Notes: generated by a model not told the origin, from the letters alone. 64,000 bases of DNA from DATLMR01 sp035634255 (GCA_035634255.1 DASQDI010000033.1:5982-69981); one strand, 5' to 3'. Numbered from the stretch's first letter, positions 8,998-18,746 are shown. Numbers and translations are program-made.

Positions 8998-10410
8998 ATG
9001 ATGATCCGCAACATGAGAGTATCGGTCGCCTTCGTCCTGCTGATCGCGGGCCTCGGGTCGCCCGCGCGCGCCCAGACGTTTAAGGTCCCGTTTACGCAGT
9101 TCCGGCTCGACAACGGGTTGCGCGTGGTCGTCTCCGAAGACCACACGGCCCCGGTCGTCGCCGTCGCGGTCTACTACGACGTGGGCTCGCGCAACGAGGC
9201 GCAGGGGCGCTCGGGCTTCGCCCACCTGTTCGAGCACATGATGTTTCAGGGGTCGGAGAACGTGGGCAAGGCCGAGCACTTCGTCTACGTCGAAAAGAAT
9301 GGCGGCTACCTGAACGGCTCGACGCACGCCGACTTCACCAACTACTACCAGTTCCTTCCCGCCAACCAGCTGGAGCTCGCGCTCTGGCTCGAATCGGACC
9401 GGATGCGGTCCCTGAAGATCACGCCCGCGAACCTGAGGAACCAGCAGGAGGCAGTCAAAGAGGAGAAGCGGCTGAGCATAGACAACCAAGCGTACTGGCC
9501 CGCGCTCAACCGGATGGACGAGATGATATTTCGCAACTGGGCGAACTCGCATTCGACCATCGGCTCCATGCGCGACCTGAACGCGGCCACCATCGCGGAC
9601 GTGAGGAGGTTCTTCGACACCTACTACGCGCCTAACAACGCCGTGCTCGTCATAGTCGGGGACGTGGAGCCCGCGTCCGCCGAACGGCTCGCGCGGAAAT
9701 ACTTCGGCCCGATCCCCGCGCGGAAGGCCCCGCCGCCGGTCGATGTCTCCGAGCCGTTCGAGGTCGTGCGCCGGAAGTCGGTCGTGACCGACGCGCAGGC
9801 GCAGATGCCGGCGGTGGCGCTCGCGTGGAAGATACCCGCGCGCCGCGACCCGGATTTTTACCCGCTCGTCCTGCTCAAGTCGATCCTCTCCGACGGCGAG
9901 AGCTCGCGGCTCTACCGCAGGCTCCTGAAAGAGAAGGCCATCTCGCTCGAAATTCAGGGCTTCATGGACGAGCGGCGCGGCCCCGGCTCCTTCACCCTCT
10001 TTTCGATCTACAAGCCGGAGAAAACGCCCGAGCAGGTGCAAGCGGAGGTCGAGGCGGAGGTCGAGCTGATAAAGAATTACGGCGTGACCGAAGACGAACT
10101 TCTGAAGGCCAGGAATCAGTTCAGGCTCGAACAGTTTCTGGGGGGCGATGACGAGAGCGAGTACGAGAGCCTCCAGACCGCGCTCGGGCGCGCGCTCGCG
10201 CTCGGCGAGTACGCCCTGTTCGATGGCGACCCGTCTTTGATCAACACGGAGTTGGACCGCTACCTCTCCGTCACCCGCGAGCAGATACGCGAGGCCGCGC
10301 GGAAATACCTGGGCACGAAGAACCGCTCGGTGCTCTACATCCGCCCCGCGTCGCCGGAACCCGCGCGGCCCGGAAACAAAAAGCGGGCGTCGCGGGGCAA
10401 AGGAGATTAA
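8998..10410 (+). CDS. M16 family zinc peptidase, active subunit
   Basis: A 470-residue exported insulinase-family peptidase. A signal peptide (ending near SPARAQ) precedes the catalytic domain with the inverted zinc motif HLFEH at residues 76-80 and a downstream acidic ligand region (AVKEEKRLSIDNQ). A second M16 domain follows (VVTDAQAQMPAVALAWKIP, SSRLYRRLLKEKAISLEIQG). Single-length M16B proteins normally pair with a second, inactive chain, and the next gene is just that. They degrade peptides in the periplasm. ATG codons at 8998 and 9001 are equivalent choices. Confidence 0.9.
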   Translation: MMIRNMRVSVAFVLLIAGLGSPARAQTFKVPFTQFRLDNGLRVVVSEDHTAPVVAVAVYYDVGSRNEAQGRSGFAHLFEHMMFQGSENVGKAEHFVYVEKNGGYLNGSTHADFTNYYQFLPANQLELALWLESDRMRSLKITPANLRNQQEAVKEEKRLSIDNQAYWPALNRMDEMIFRNWANSHSTIGSMRDLNAATIADVRRFFDTYYAPNNAVLVIVGDVEPASAERLARKYFGPIPARKAPPPVDVSEPFEVVRRKSVVTDAQAQMPAVALAWKIPARRDPDFYPLVLLKSILSDGESSRLYRRLLKEKAISLEIQGFMDERRGPGSFTLFSIYKPEKTPEQVQAEVEAEVELIKNYGVTEDELLKARNQFRLEQFLGGDDESEYESLQTALGRALALGEYALFDGDPSLINTELDRYLSVTREQIREAARKYLGTKNRSVLYIRPASPEPARPGNKKRASRGKGD

Positions 10411-10416
10411 CCGGGC

Positions 10417-11952
10417 ATGCCGACTCATCATACGCGCGCTTTCATCTCTTCGACTCTCGCGCTCCTGCTTCTCCTGCTGAGTTCCGCGAGCGGGCCGGTG
10501 GCGGCGCAGAAGGCCGCGCGAAAAAAGACGGCTCGGCCCGCCCCGACTTCCCGGACTCGGGAGGCGGCGGAGGGCTGGCGAAAAAGCCCTCCGCGCCCGG
10601 CGTCGATCAGGCCGTTCCGGCTCCCCGAGCGGAGGGAGAGCAGGCTCGACAACAACCTGCTCCTGGTCCTGATCGAAGACCGCCGCAGCCCGATGGTGAC
10701 GGTCCAGCTCGGCATCCCCGTGGGCAGCGCGAACGACCCCGAAGGGGAGCCCGGCCTGGCGGAGGCGACGGCGCAACTGCTCACGGAGGGCGCGGGCGAC
10801 CGCTCGGCGGAACAGCTGGCGCGCGAGACCGAGACCATCGGGGGCCGCATCTCCGCGTCCGCGGGCGACGACTACACCACCGTCAGCGCGTCCGTGATAA
10901 GCGAAAACGCGGGGCGATTGCTTGAGCTGTTCGGGGACGTGGTGCTGCGCCCGACCTTCCCGGAATCGGAGCTTGAGCACTACAGGAATAATCGAATACA
11001 GGTGCTCACGGTCCAGCGGCAGGAGCCGGCCTTCCTCGTCGGGGAGCAATTCAACCGGATCATTTACGGGGCGCACCCTTACGCCCTCTCGTCGCCGACC
11101 CCGGAATCGGTGGCGGCCATGACCAGGGCCGGGATCGAACGCTTCTACAGGTCGGGCTACACGCCGGACGGCTCGGCCCTGGTGATCGTGGGGGACTTCA
11201 ACGCCGCGAAGGTCGAGGCTCAGGCGAGAGAGATTTTCGGGGGGTGGAGAGCACCCGAGGCGCGCGCGCGAAGCCTGCCGGAGATCGCGGGGCATACCGC
11301 GCGGCGCATCTACCTGATTGACCGGCCCGGCTCGGAGCAGGCGGATTTCCGCATCGGCAACCTCGCGGTCTCCCATTCGGACCCGGATTACTTCCCCCTG
11401 CTCGTGGCGAACGCCGTGCTGGGCGACGGCGCAAGCTCGCGCCTCTTCCTCAACATCCGCGAGCAGAAGGGCTACGCCTATGACGTGAGCAGCGCGCTCA
11501 ACGCCCCGCTCCGGCAGGGGACGTTCTACGGCATGGCGTCGAGCCGCACGGAAGTCGCCGTGCCCGCCGTCAAAGAGATGCTCGCGGAGTTCGAGCGGAT
11601 GCGCGGCGAAGAGGTGCCGGAAGCCGACCTTCAGAATGCGAAGAATTACCTGAATGGCATCTTCTCTCTCGTACTGTCGACGCAGGGCGGCATCGCGGGG
11701 CAGGTGGCGCAGATACACATGCTGGGGCTGAGCCGGGACTACCTCGAAACCTTCCGCGCGCGCGTCGAGGCCGTGACCCCGAGGCAGGTGATGGAGGCGA
11801 CCCGCAAGTACATAACCGCGGACAGGGCGGCCATAGTCGTCGTGGGCGATGCGTCGAAGCTCAGGAGGCAGCTCGAAACCGTCGCGCCCGTGGAGGTGTT
11901 CGACATCGGGGGGAAGAAGAAGCCGGGGGCCGGTAACGCCACCCGTGATTGA
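10417..11952 (+). CDS. M16 family peptidase, inactive partner subunit
   Basis: A 511-residue exported M16-fold protein with a signal peptide ending near GPVAAQ and a basic linker. The place of the HxxEH motif reads GLAEATAQLLTEGAG, so the zinc site is absent. The C-terminal domain keeps the substrate-positioning tract (SSRLFLNIREQKGYAYDVSS). Heterodimeric M16 peptidases use one zinc chain and one such R/Y chain, so the pair probably forms one periplasmic protease. It starts 6 bp after the active chain, with AAGGAGATTAA upstream, and is surely cotranscribed. Confidence 0.9.
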   Translation: MPTHHTRAFISSTLALLLLLLSSASGPVAAQKAARKKTARPAPTSRTREAAEGWRKSPPRPASIRPFRLPERRESRLDNNLLLVLIEDRRSPMVTVQLGIPVGSANDPEGEPGLAEATAQLLTEGAGDRSAEQLARETETIGGRISASAGDDYTTVSASVISENAGRLLELFGDVVLRPTFPESELEHYRNNRIQVLTVQRQEPAFLVGEQFNRIIYGAHPYALSSPTPESVAAMTRAGIERFYRSGYTPDGSALVIVGDFNAAKVEAQAREIFGGWRAPEARARSLPEIAGHTARRIYLIDRPGSEQADFRIGNLAVSHSDPDYFPLLVANAVLGDGASSRLFLNIREQKGYAYDVSSALNAPLRQGTFYGMASSRTEVAVPAVKEMLAEFERMRGEEVPEADLQNAKNYLNGIFSLVLSTQGGIAGQVAQIHMLGLSRDYLETFRARVEAVTPRQVMEATRKYITADRAAIVVVGDASKLRRQLETVAPVEVFDIGGKKKPGAGNATRD

Positions 11953-12025
11953 GCCGGGCGGGTTCTATGGAGGGAGTCTCGAACGATCAAGGCGCGGGCT
12001 CTGTTCCCGTCCTCTCACCTCCCCC

Positions 12026-12074
12026 TTAAAAAAGTCGGATGCGTGTGATGTCCGCTCCACATCACACGCATCCG
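12026..12074 (-). terminator. Intrinsic terminator of the di-haem peroxidase gene
   Basis: A perfect 16-bp stem (12036-12051 with 12059-12074) closes a 7-base loop. Read on the minus strand the hairpin is followed by CTTTTTTAAGGGGG, so it ends transcription of the gene at 12132-14207. There is no T-run on the plus-strand side, but the hairpin may also block readthrough from the M16 genes. Confidence 0.85.
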
Positions 12075-12131
12075 GGTCGCGCCTGCCGGTCTATTCGGAC
12101 CGATCCGGCGCGATTAAGGAGGACCCAATTC

Positions 12132-14207
12132 TCAATTCACCATGTCCGACTGGCACGCGGCCAGCAGCGCGAGCACCTGATTGATTCGGGTGTCTCTCCC
12201 GCCCTTGCTCGAAGCGGCTATGGCCGAGTCGAGTATCCCGAAGGACGCGCGAAGCCTGCCCTGCACCGACGGATGCAGCCCGCCGGCGTCGAGGACGCCC
12301 AGCTCGTCTTCGAGCTCGGAGATGGCGAGCCTCAACATCTCTCTGGCCGCCGGGGCGTTACTGGTCGCGCGGGCTCGCAGCAGCAGGTCGGTCGCCGAGC
12401 GCTGGTTTTCGAGCGCGTTGATCACGCGCAGGAACGCCGCCACCGCGACCACTTCCGTCGCTTCGAGCTGGATCCCTCCGACGGCGGGGCCGATGGGCGA
12501 ATTGTTGAAGGCGGCGCTGTTATAGAAGGCCACCGCGCCTTCAATCGTTTCGATGGCGTTGTTGTGGAAGAACGGGCCGGTGTCCGCGGCTTCGACCAGC
12601 ACCGGGGTGTTGAAGGTGCCGTCGCCGAATCCGCCGCCCGGATTCGCCGCCTGCCCGAAGCCCCCGTCCGGAGGGTTCGGCTGGGGAGGAGTCACGAGGT
12701 CCGCCGGCTGCGACGGCAGGTCTTCCACGCCCGTGTCGAAGTTGGCGTTCGTGTCCGCCGTGGGCGTACCTAAAACTATCTGTACGACCGTGTCGCCCGC
12801 GCCCGCGTTGGCATGGCACAGGAAGCACTTGCCCGCGCCCGCGTTCGAGCCCACGAACAAGCCGGGCACGTTGCCCGGATTCATGAATATCTGTTGGCCC
12901 TTCGCGGCTATTTCATTCTTGAGGCTCAGGGCCCCCGGCCCGCTCAGGACGAGGTCCTGACGGCGGCCGAGCGATTTCTGGAACGCCTCAAGCGCGTCGA
13001 GCTGCGCGACGCTGGGCAGGGTGAAGTCAACGCCCGGCGTGCGGTTGAGTGACTTCGGGTAGTGCTGGGTGATGGCGCCGATGATGAACTCGCGGAGCGT
13101 CCCGGTCCCGGGAGCGCCGTCGCCGCTCCATCCGGTCCTCTCAAGTACCGCCGGGTTCGTGCCGTCGATTGGGGCCGGCTTGAGCGTGTTCGGGAGGAGG
13201 GCGAGCGTGTGAGGCACCCCGCGCATCACTCCGGGGTTGCCGAAGCCGTCCACGTTTTCGAGGATCAGGCCGAGCTTGCGCATCAGGACCGGGTTCTCGA
13301 AATTGTTGGCGAGTGCGGGGACGAATTCGGCGACGAACAGCGGGTCGTTCGGCGGCAGGGTGGCGATGAACTCGGCGTCGATGGTCAGGTTGCCGTCCTC
13401 GCGGTGGCAGGTGCCGCACGTCCTGCCGTTGCCGTCGAACGTGTCGTTAAAGAAGCTCTGGCGGCCGGCGGCGATCAATAACTCCAGGGCCGTCGTCGGG
13501 TTCGGGTTGGGGCCTATCTGCGCCTGGGCCGTCGGGCTTATGGCGTCGATCATTCGCTCGATCAGGTTGCGCTCCGGCGCGGGGGCGGTCGCGGGCTTCA
13601 CGTCGGCGAAGACTCCGAGCCGGCCTTCCTGCGCGGTGCGGTGCAGCCTGTGGAATAAGGTGGTGGCCCCGACGAGTATGCGGTCGGTGGTCGGCTTCTT
13701 GCCTTCCGGAGTGACTATGGCCAGGTCCGGGTAGAAGGCGGCGAAGGTCTCGCTGCCGAGCGACGCTTCGAGCCTGGCCGACGCGCCCTCGCCCCTCAGC
13801 GTGCCGAGGCGGATGAATTCATCGCCGTCGTCCGGCAGGATGCTGCTCTCAGGCCCATTGTCCATCAGCCACACATCATAGCTTTGCTCTTGCGAAAGGC
13901 CGGAGACTTCGACGGCGACTCTCCCCTCGATCAAATCCAGCTTCGCTTCACCTTTCGCGTACGTATGCTCGGTAGACAAGCCCTTGAAGGCCCCGAGCTG
14001 TAAAACTACGTTCCGGTCTCCCCCATTCTTCACGTACTCCGCTTCCCAGTCCTTGTAATTCGCTTCGAGAGTCTCGACGGTGCCGAAGCCGATTCCGGCA
14101 ACGGAATCGTCCCTCGCCGCCGACGTGTCTCCGCTCAATAGCACGAATGGCAGGGCGGACCCGACCAGAAAAGCTATTGCAATGAGCTTGAGGTTCTTGA
14201 TCTTCAT
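12132..14207 (-). CDS. Exported di-haem cytochrome c peroxidase-like protein
   Basis: A 691-residue protein with an N-terminal signal/anchor (LIAIAFLVGSALPFVLL). A domain of about 150 residues (DVWLMDNGPESS, IRLGTLRG) resembles the RskA/DM13 style of beta-domain but is not firmly recognised. A MauG/CcpA-type region follows, with two haem c sites: CGTCH at 264-268 and CFLCH at 461-465. Between them is the peroxidase-like block NPGVMRGVPHTLAL, and after the second site the segment FHNNAIETIEGAVAFY. Family members reduce peroxide or oxidise a substrate in the periplasm. AAGGAGAAACA precedes the ATG. The gene stands alone with its own terminator. Confidence 0.86.
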   Translation of the reverse strand: MKIKNLKLIAIAFLVGSALPFVLLSGDTSAARDDSVAGIGFGTVETLEANYKDWEAEYVKNGGDRNVVLQLGAFKGLSTEHTYAKGEAKLDLIEGRVAVEVSGLSQEQSYDVWLMDNGPESSILPDDGDEFIRLGTLRGEGASARLEASLGSETFAAFYPDLAIVTPEGKKPTTDRILVGATTLFHRLHRTAQEGRLGVFADVKPATAPAPERNLIERMIDAISPTAQAQIGPNPNPTTALELLIAAGRQSFFNDTFDGNGRTCGTCHREDGNLTIDAEFIATLPPNDPLFVAEFVPALANNFENPVLMRKLGLILENVDGFGNPGVMRGVPHTLALLPNTLKPAPIDGTNPAVLERTGWSGDGAPGTGTLREFIIGAITQHYPKSLNRTPGVDFTLPSVAQLDALEAFQKSLGRRQDLVLSGPGALSLKNEIAAKGQQIFMNPGNVPGLFVGSNAGAGKCFLCHANAGAGDTVVQIVLGTPTADTNANFDTGVEDLPSQPADLVTPPQPNPPDGGFGQAANPGGGFGDGTFNTPVLVEAADTGPFFHNNAIETIEGAVAFYNSAAFNNSPIGPAVGGIQLEATEVVAVAAFLRVINALENQRSATDLLLRARATSNAPAAREMLRLAISELEDELGVLDAGGLHPSVQGRLRASFGILDSAIAASSKGGRDTRINQVLALLAACQSDMVN

Positions 14208-14938
14208 TGTTTCTCCTTATTGTTTTTCGCTTTAGAGTTTCGCAAGAGGCCAGTGAACTAAGGTAAATTGAAGTATGTTTAAGCCGATGCCCGAGACGCG
14301 CCGAAACCCTGACCCGGATCAGGCCCCGCCGTCCGAGGGGGCGACCCATAGTCGCGCCGACTCTGTTAGCTCGTTAATTGCTGCTCCCGGAAAACGAAGG
14401 CCGCGCCTTGCCGGGGGATAAAGGCAGAACCACATGCAGTGATGGGCCATCCGGAAACAATGGCTCATCCGAAACTGCTACCCGCGAAGCTTGCTCGCAC
14501 CCGGAGCGTTCTGCTCCCTGCCTGAGAACCTAAGCCCTTGCCTGTATGTACCCGGAAACCTGAGGAATGCTCGTTCGAATTAACCGTGCTGGATAGGATT
14601 TTCGCTCTCGATACAAACCCTGAGAGTGGTGTAGCTTATACAACAGATTTCATGCGAATACAACCACATAATTGATGCGCCCCACAAATTTCGTCACGTC
14701 CGGCGCACGCGGCTCGTAATCGTCTGGCGTTTCCCCGGCACGAATCGCGGCGACTCGCGCCCATCAAATTAAGCCACGGCATCAAATACAGGGCCGGGCC
14801 GGGGCGAAAAAATGCGCGCGACGTTTCATAAACAATCGCGCGCCTTCGGAGGGCTCGACCTGAGAAAGGAAACAATCTTCGCGCAAGCTTCGCGAAGAGA
14901 ACTTCAAGATTAGCCCCGCGGCCGGTCGGGCCGCGGGC
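14208..14938. other. Intergenic region of 731 bp, no gene supported
   Basis: Sits upstream of the peroxidase gene (minus strand) and downstream of the ankyrin gene. It holds two near-identical short direct units around 14436-14475 (GGCCATCCGGAAACA and GGCTCATCCGAAACT). I found no ORF with a good ribosome-binding site and no RNA family that I can recognise. A long leader or a small RNA is possible. Confidence 0.5.
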
Positions 14939-14939
14939 T
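14912..14939 (-). terminator. Hairpin at the end of the ankyrin lipoprotein gene
   Basis: AGCCC-GCGGCC pairs with GGCCGCGGGCT through an 11-bp stem with one bulged C and a 5-base loop, abutting the stop codon. No T-run follows on the minus strand, so termination strength is uncertain. Confidence 0.45.
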
Positions 14940-15853
14940 CAATAGGCGCGGCCGGCCGCGGCCGCCTTCTTCCGCGCCTGCTTCACGGGCTGCGCCTGTT
15001 CGGGCGCGCCCTTCTCTTCGGGCTTCTTAAGCTCGGCCTTGCGGCCGTTGCTGTCAGGGATGTTCGGGTCGGCCCCGCCGGCGAGGAGGGTCTGGAAGAC
15101 CGAGTCGTGCCCGTTCTCTGCGGCCTTCATCAGGGCCGTCTTACCGCCCTCGTCCCGCGCGTTCACGTCCGCGCCGCGTTCGAGCAGGGCGCTCACGGTG
15201 CCGGAGTTGCCCCGCTCCGACGCGCAGCTCAGGGCGGTGTCGCCCCGGTGCGATCTCGCGTTAACGTCCGCGCCCTTCTCTAACAGGGCCACGGCGGAGT
15301 CCGTGTGGCCTTTGAAGGAAGCGCGGATGAGCGCCGTCCACCCTTCGTTGTCCTTCGCGTCCACCTTCGCGCCTTTCGCTAGCAGGGCGTTCACCATATC
15401 AAGGTGGTTCTCCCAGGCGGCGAACATGAGGGCGGTCATCCCCTTGTCGTCTTTGATTTCGAGGTCCGCGCCCGCGTCGATCAGTATTTGAACGACCTCG
15501 TTAGAGCCCTTCCACACGGCGTTGATCAGGGCCGTGCCGGCGTATTTATTCCTGGCATTCACGTCCGCGCCCCCCGACAGGAGGAGCCGCACCGTCTCCG
15601 GCTGATTCGCCAGGGCCGCGGCGAGCAGAGGCGTCTGCCCTTCGGCCGTCTTCACCTCCGTGTCCATCCCCGCGTCGACGAAGAGGCGGACGGCGTCCGT
15701 GTTGCCGGTCCTCGCGCTTTCGATAAATGACGGGGCGGTGAAGGCGATATTCATGAGCGCCAGCTCCGCGCGGGCTTTCTCTTCGGACCTGCTGCATGCG
15801 CCGGCGACCGCCAGGAGCGCCACCAGAAAAATCGTCTTCCCTGCTCGCGGCAT
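14939..15853 (-). CDS. Ankyrin-repeat lipoprotein
   Basis: The ATG at 15853 is chosen over one 12 codons upstream. It is preceded by GGATGGAGGGTTT and starts a normal lipoprotein signal with lipobox (VALLAVAGAC). The 304-residue product then carries about seven ankyrin repeats in tandem, each with the pattern GxTALxxAxxxGxxxxVxxLLxxGADVNAR. A lysine/proline/alanine-rich tail closes it. Ankyrin lipoproteins bind other proteins in the periplasm or at the outer membrane. The partner is unknown. Confidence 0.9.
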   Translation of the reverse strand: MPRAGKTIFLVALLAVAGACSRSEEKARAELALMNIAFTAPSFIESARTGNTDAVRLFVDAGMDTEVKTAEGQTPLLAAALANQPETVRLLLSGGADVNARNKYAGTALINAVWKGSNEVVQILIDAGADLEIKDDKGMTALMFAAWENHLDMVNALLAKGAKVDAKDNEGWTALIRASFKGHTDSAVALLEKGADVNARSHRGDTALSCASERGNSGTVSALLERGADVNARDEGGKTALMKAAENGHDSVFQTLLAGGADPNIPDSNGRKAELKKPEEKGAPEQAQPVKQARKKAAAAGRAY

Positions 15854-15980
15854 AAACCCTCCATCCTCATCAGGAATTTCGGTGAGCATATTTACATTAA
15901 GGCGAGGAACTATTCAACCCCGGATCAAAAAAAATGGCGGGGCTATGGCCGGAGATTAATCAGGGGCGGCCGCGGCCGGA

Positions 15981-17018
15981 TTATTTACGCTCGCCCGCGC
16001 GCCCGACCTCTTTAAGCGTTTCCACTTCCTCGGGCGCGTCGGCCTCCCCGTCGAACGGCGTGGGGCCGAAATCCGGGGGCAGGTCTACTTCGATGTGCAT
16101 GTCCGACTTCGCGGGCCATATGAGCGAGGCGATGACCGAGCCCGTGAGGACGACGGCGACGACCCCGAGCGAGATGGCGATGGGGACGTGGACCTCGATG
16201 GCGCCCAGGAGCATCTTCACGCCGATGAAGGTGAGCACGATGGCTAAGCCGATCTTCAGGTAGTGGAACTTCTCGATCACCCCCGCGAGCAGGAAGTAGA
16301 GCGAGCGCAGGCCGAGGATGGCGAAGACGTTCGACGTGTAAACGATGAAGGTGTCGCGCGTCACGGCGAAGATGGCCGGTATGGAATCGACCGCGAAGAC
16401 GAGGTCGGTGGCCTCGACTATCACGAGCACCATCAGCAGCAGGGTGCCGTGGAGCCTGCCGTTGACGCGGGTGAAAAACTTCTGCTCCTCGTAGTGGCGG
16501 GTGATCGGCACGAAGCGCGTGACGAGGCGGAGCATGGGGTTCTCTTCCGGGTGAATCTCCGTCTCCTTCTGGGTGAACATCTTGATGCCGGTGTAGACGA
16601 GGAACGCCCCGAAGACGTAGATGATCCAGTGGAACCTGTTGATCAGGGCCGCGCCGACGAAGATCATCACGGCGCGCATGATGAGCGCCCCGAGCACGCC
16701 CCAGAAGAGCACGCGGTGCTGGTACTTCGCCGGGACCTTGAAGTAAGAAAAGATGAGAAGGAAGATGAAGAGGTTATCGACGGAGAGCGATTTTTCGATG
16801 AGGTAGCCGGTCAGAAATTCCAGGCCCTTCTCGTTCCCCATGTAATAGAAGATGCCGGCGTTGAATATCAGGGCGAGCGTGATCCATACGATGCTCCAGG
16901 TGGTCGCTTCCTTGTAGGTGACGGAGTGCGCGCTCCTGTTGAAAAGCCCCAGGTCGATGCCCAGCATGACAAGGATGAAGGCATTAAAACCGACCCATGC
17001 CCAAATCGAATGTTCCAT
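15981..17018 (-). CDS. TerC-family integral membrane protein
   Basis: The ATG at 17018 fits the family start (MEHSIWAWVGFNAFILVML). Forty-five in-frame upstream codons are rich in Arg/Pro and overlap the terminator of the preceding gene, so they are not coding. The 345-residue protein has about eight to nine membrane segments and the TerC signatures EKSLSVDNLF, EATDLVFAVDSIPAIFAV and SNVFAILGLRSLYF, with the acidic residues linked to metal handling. TerC (Alx) proteins are tied to Mn2+ efflux or tellurite resistance. The substrate here is inferred. The C-terminus is acidic and cytoplasmic. Confidence 0.92.
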   Translation of the reverse strand: MEHSIWAWVGFNAFILVMLGIDLGLFNRSAHSVTYKEATTWSIVWITLALIFNAGIFYYMGNEKGLEFLTGYLIEKSLSVDNLFIFLLIFSYFKVPAKYQHRVLFWGVLGALIMRAVMIFVGAALINRFHWIIYVFGAFLVYTGIKMFTQKETEIHPEENPMLRLVTRFVPITRHYEEQKFFTRVNGRLHGTLLLMVLVIVEATDLVFAVDSIPAIFAVTRDTFIVYTSNVFAILGLRSLYFLLAGVIEKFHYLKIGLAIVLTFIGVKMLLGAIEVHVPIAISLGVVAVVLTGSVIASLIWPAKSDMHIEVDLPPDFGPTPFDGEADAPEEVETLKEVGRAGERK

Positions 17019-17091
17019 GGGCGTACGATAGCATCCGCGCGAACGAGCGGGCAACCCGAAGCCGGGGGCTGAAGCGGCCGGCGATTCCCGG

Positions 17092-17142
17092 AAAAAGAGG
17101 GGCGCGGCAATTCCTGCTTCCGCTACGAATTGCCGCGCCCCT
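17092..17142 (-). terminator. Intrinsic terminator of the discoidin gene
   Basis: A perfect 16-bp stem (17098-17113 with 17127-17142, AGGGGCGCGGCAATTC) around a 13-base loop. On the minus strand it is followed by CTTTTTCC. It lies between the discoidin gene and the terC start, so terC must have its own promoter or depend on readthrough. Confidence 0.85.
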
Positions 17143-17165
17143 CGGCATGACACGGGGCCTGTTAA

Positions 17166-18512
17166 TCAGCCGCTTACTCTGATGGTGGAAACGCTCCACG
17201 GCCTGCGGTTGCGGTCCTCGGTGGCGGTGACCCTCACGAACCGGGTCCGCACCGGGTCGAAGTTCGCGTGGGAGCGGCCCGCCTCGCCCGCGCCCTCCCA
17301 TACCTGCCTCCACCGGGTGCCGTCGTCGCTCACCTCGATCTTGTAGCGGGCGGGGAAATCCGCCTCGTCGGGGTTGTGGACCTGCGTCACCTTGGAGACC
17401 GAGTAGCTGCCGCCCAGGTCGAGCACTATAAAACTTCCGATGTAGCCCGAGCGGGCGGTGCTGGCGTGCGTGGCCGGGTTCTCGTCGACGGCGAGGTTGA
17501 TGTCGGAGAACCCCTGGGCGGTCGCCCTTCTGACCGCGCGGTCGAGCCGCTTGTCATCTTCGTTCTGGTCCGCCACCTCGTCGGCGTCGCGGTTCGTGCG
17601 CAGCTCGGCTATAGACCACCAGTGACTCCGGTCCCTGGGGCGGAGGGCCGTCACGCGGATGTAGCGGGTGGAGACGGGGTCGAAGGTGGCGACGCTGCGC
17701 CCCGACTGACCGCGCCCGCGCCACACTTCGCGGAAGGCGCTCTCGTCCCTGCGGCGGCTGACCTCCACCTTGTACTCGGCCGGGTACTCTTCGGCCCACC
17801 GGCCGTGCAGTTGGACCACACGAGATATCTCGTACTCCCCGCCGAGGTCGTGGGTCAACGACGCGCCCGCGTAGTCAGCCGACTCCGTGGTCGCGCGAGT
17901 CTCCTGCCTCCTGTCCACGGCGAGCGCGACGTTCTTCAGCCCGGCGCTGGGCACAATCGGGCCGGTCGGGTTGGCCTGGGTCTCCGACGGAATGGTCCGG
18001 GCCCGCGAGCCGGGGTCGACGCCCACGCGGAATTCGGCGAGCGACCAGTCCCTCCCAAGGTCGTGCGTGCCCGTCGCGGTGATGCGAATGTACCTGCCGT
18101 GTACCGCTTCGAAGATGGAGCGGCTCTCCCCGCGGCGGCCCTGCCCCTCGAAGGCTTTGAGCCACGGCCCGTTCGGGGTGAGGCCGACATCGACCCTGTA
18201 GGTGCCGGGGTAGTCATTCGACCACGGGCCGTGGTCCTGAATGACCCCGACTATGTTCTGCTGCCCGCCCATATCGAGCATGACGGAGGAGCCGGAGTAG
18301 TCGGCCTTGCCCGCGTGCGCGCGCGTCCTCTCGTTGCCGTCGTTGGCGGACGACATGTCGATGAGGTCTCCCGTGACCGTCACGGGCCGGGCCTCCCGCA
18401 ATTGCAGGCTCTGGGTCTGCGCCCCTACCCCCTCCGCGCCCGACAGGGCGAGTGCCAGGGCCGCGACGCCGAGCGCGGCCGCTCTGGATAACAATCGAAT
18501 CTTTAGCTTCAT
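17166..18512 (-). CDS. Secreted protein with three discoidin (F5/8 C-like) domains
   Basis: The ATG at 18512 is preferred to one five codons upstream, as GGAGAAGTGATA precedes it. The 448-residue product has a signal peptide (ending near GVGAQ) and three tandem galactose-binding-like repeats of about 130 residues. Each has a version of AxxxDYSGxSxxxDLGG...VxQxHxxWxxxYPxxYxVEVS...FDPVxTRYIRVTA. Such domains bind glycans or membranes at the surface. No enzyme domain is attached. It is transcribed alone, and the strong terminator supports a monocistronic unit. Confidence 0.88.
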   Translation of the reverse strand: MKLKIRLLSRAAALGVAALALALSGAEGVGAQTQSLQLREARPVTVTGDLIDMSSANDGNERTRAHAGKADYSGSSVMLDMGGQQNIVGVIQDHGPWSNDYPGTYRVDVGLTPNGPWLKAFEGQGRRGESRSIFEAVHGRYIRITATGTHDLGRDWSLAEFRVGVDPGSRARTIPSETQANPTGPIVPSAGLKNVALAVDRRQETRATTESADYAGASLTHDLGGEYEISRVVQLHGRWAEEYPAEYKVEVSRRRDESAFREVWRGRGQSGRSVATFDPVSTRYIRVTALRPRDRSHWWSIAELRTNRDADEVADQNEDDKRLDRAVRRATAQGFSDINLAVDENPATHASTARSGYIGSFIVLDLGGSYSVSKVTQVHNPDEADFPARYKIEVSDDGTRWRQVWEGAGEAGRSHANFDPVRTRFVRVTATEDRNRRPWSVSTIRVSG

Positions 18513-18718
18513 TATCACTTCTCCCATTCTCTTCTGTTTTTACTACCCTATTAGATTAGTAGATCAGTGCGATGGTCCGGAGATGCGCGTGCGTTGCTTT
18601 GAAGGCGCTGAGCGTGCTAGCCGGGTGCGGCCACGGTACGATCTTAGCACGCGGCGGAAATGGCTGACAATGACTCCGGGCGGCGCGGGGGGCGCGAAAG
18701 AGAAGGGGCGGGCCATAA

Positions 18719-18746
18719 TTGACATACATTTAAAAGTTACTATATT
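18719..18746 (+). promoter_or_regulatory. Sigma-70 promoter of the peptide ABC transporter operon
   Basis: TTGACA at 18719-18724, a 16-base spacer, then TATATT at 18741-18746. The start codon of the substrate-binding protein is 45 bases downstream, with AGAGGAAAGATAA before it. The -35 box is a perfect consensus. Confidence 0.8.

Noticed and set aside
8863..11718. 951-codon ORF on the minus strand opposite the M16 genes
   Set aside because: High GC leaves antisense frames open. Its translation is Arg/Ala/Gly/His-rich with no domain, while the plus strand encodes two clear peptidases.
14208..14550. Riboswitch or structured RNA before the peroxidase gene
   Set aside because: I compared it by eye with c-di-GMP, cobalamin, fluoride, SAM and SRP RNA cores and found no match. 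A covariance-model search would settle it.
14636..14875. 79-codon minus-strand ORF in the long intergenic region
   Set aside because: Arg-rich, no ribosome-binding site, no sign of selection visible.
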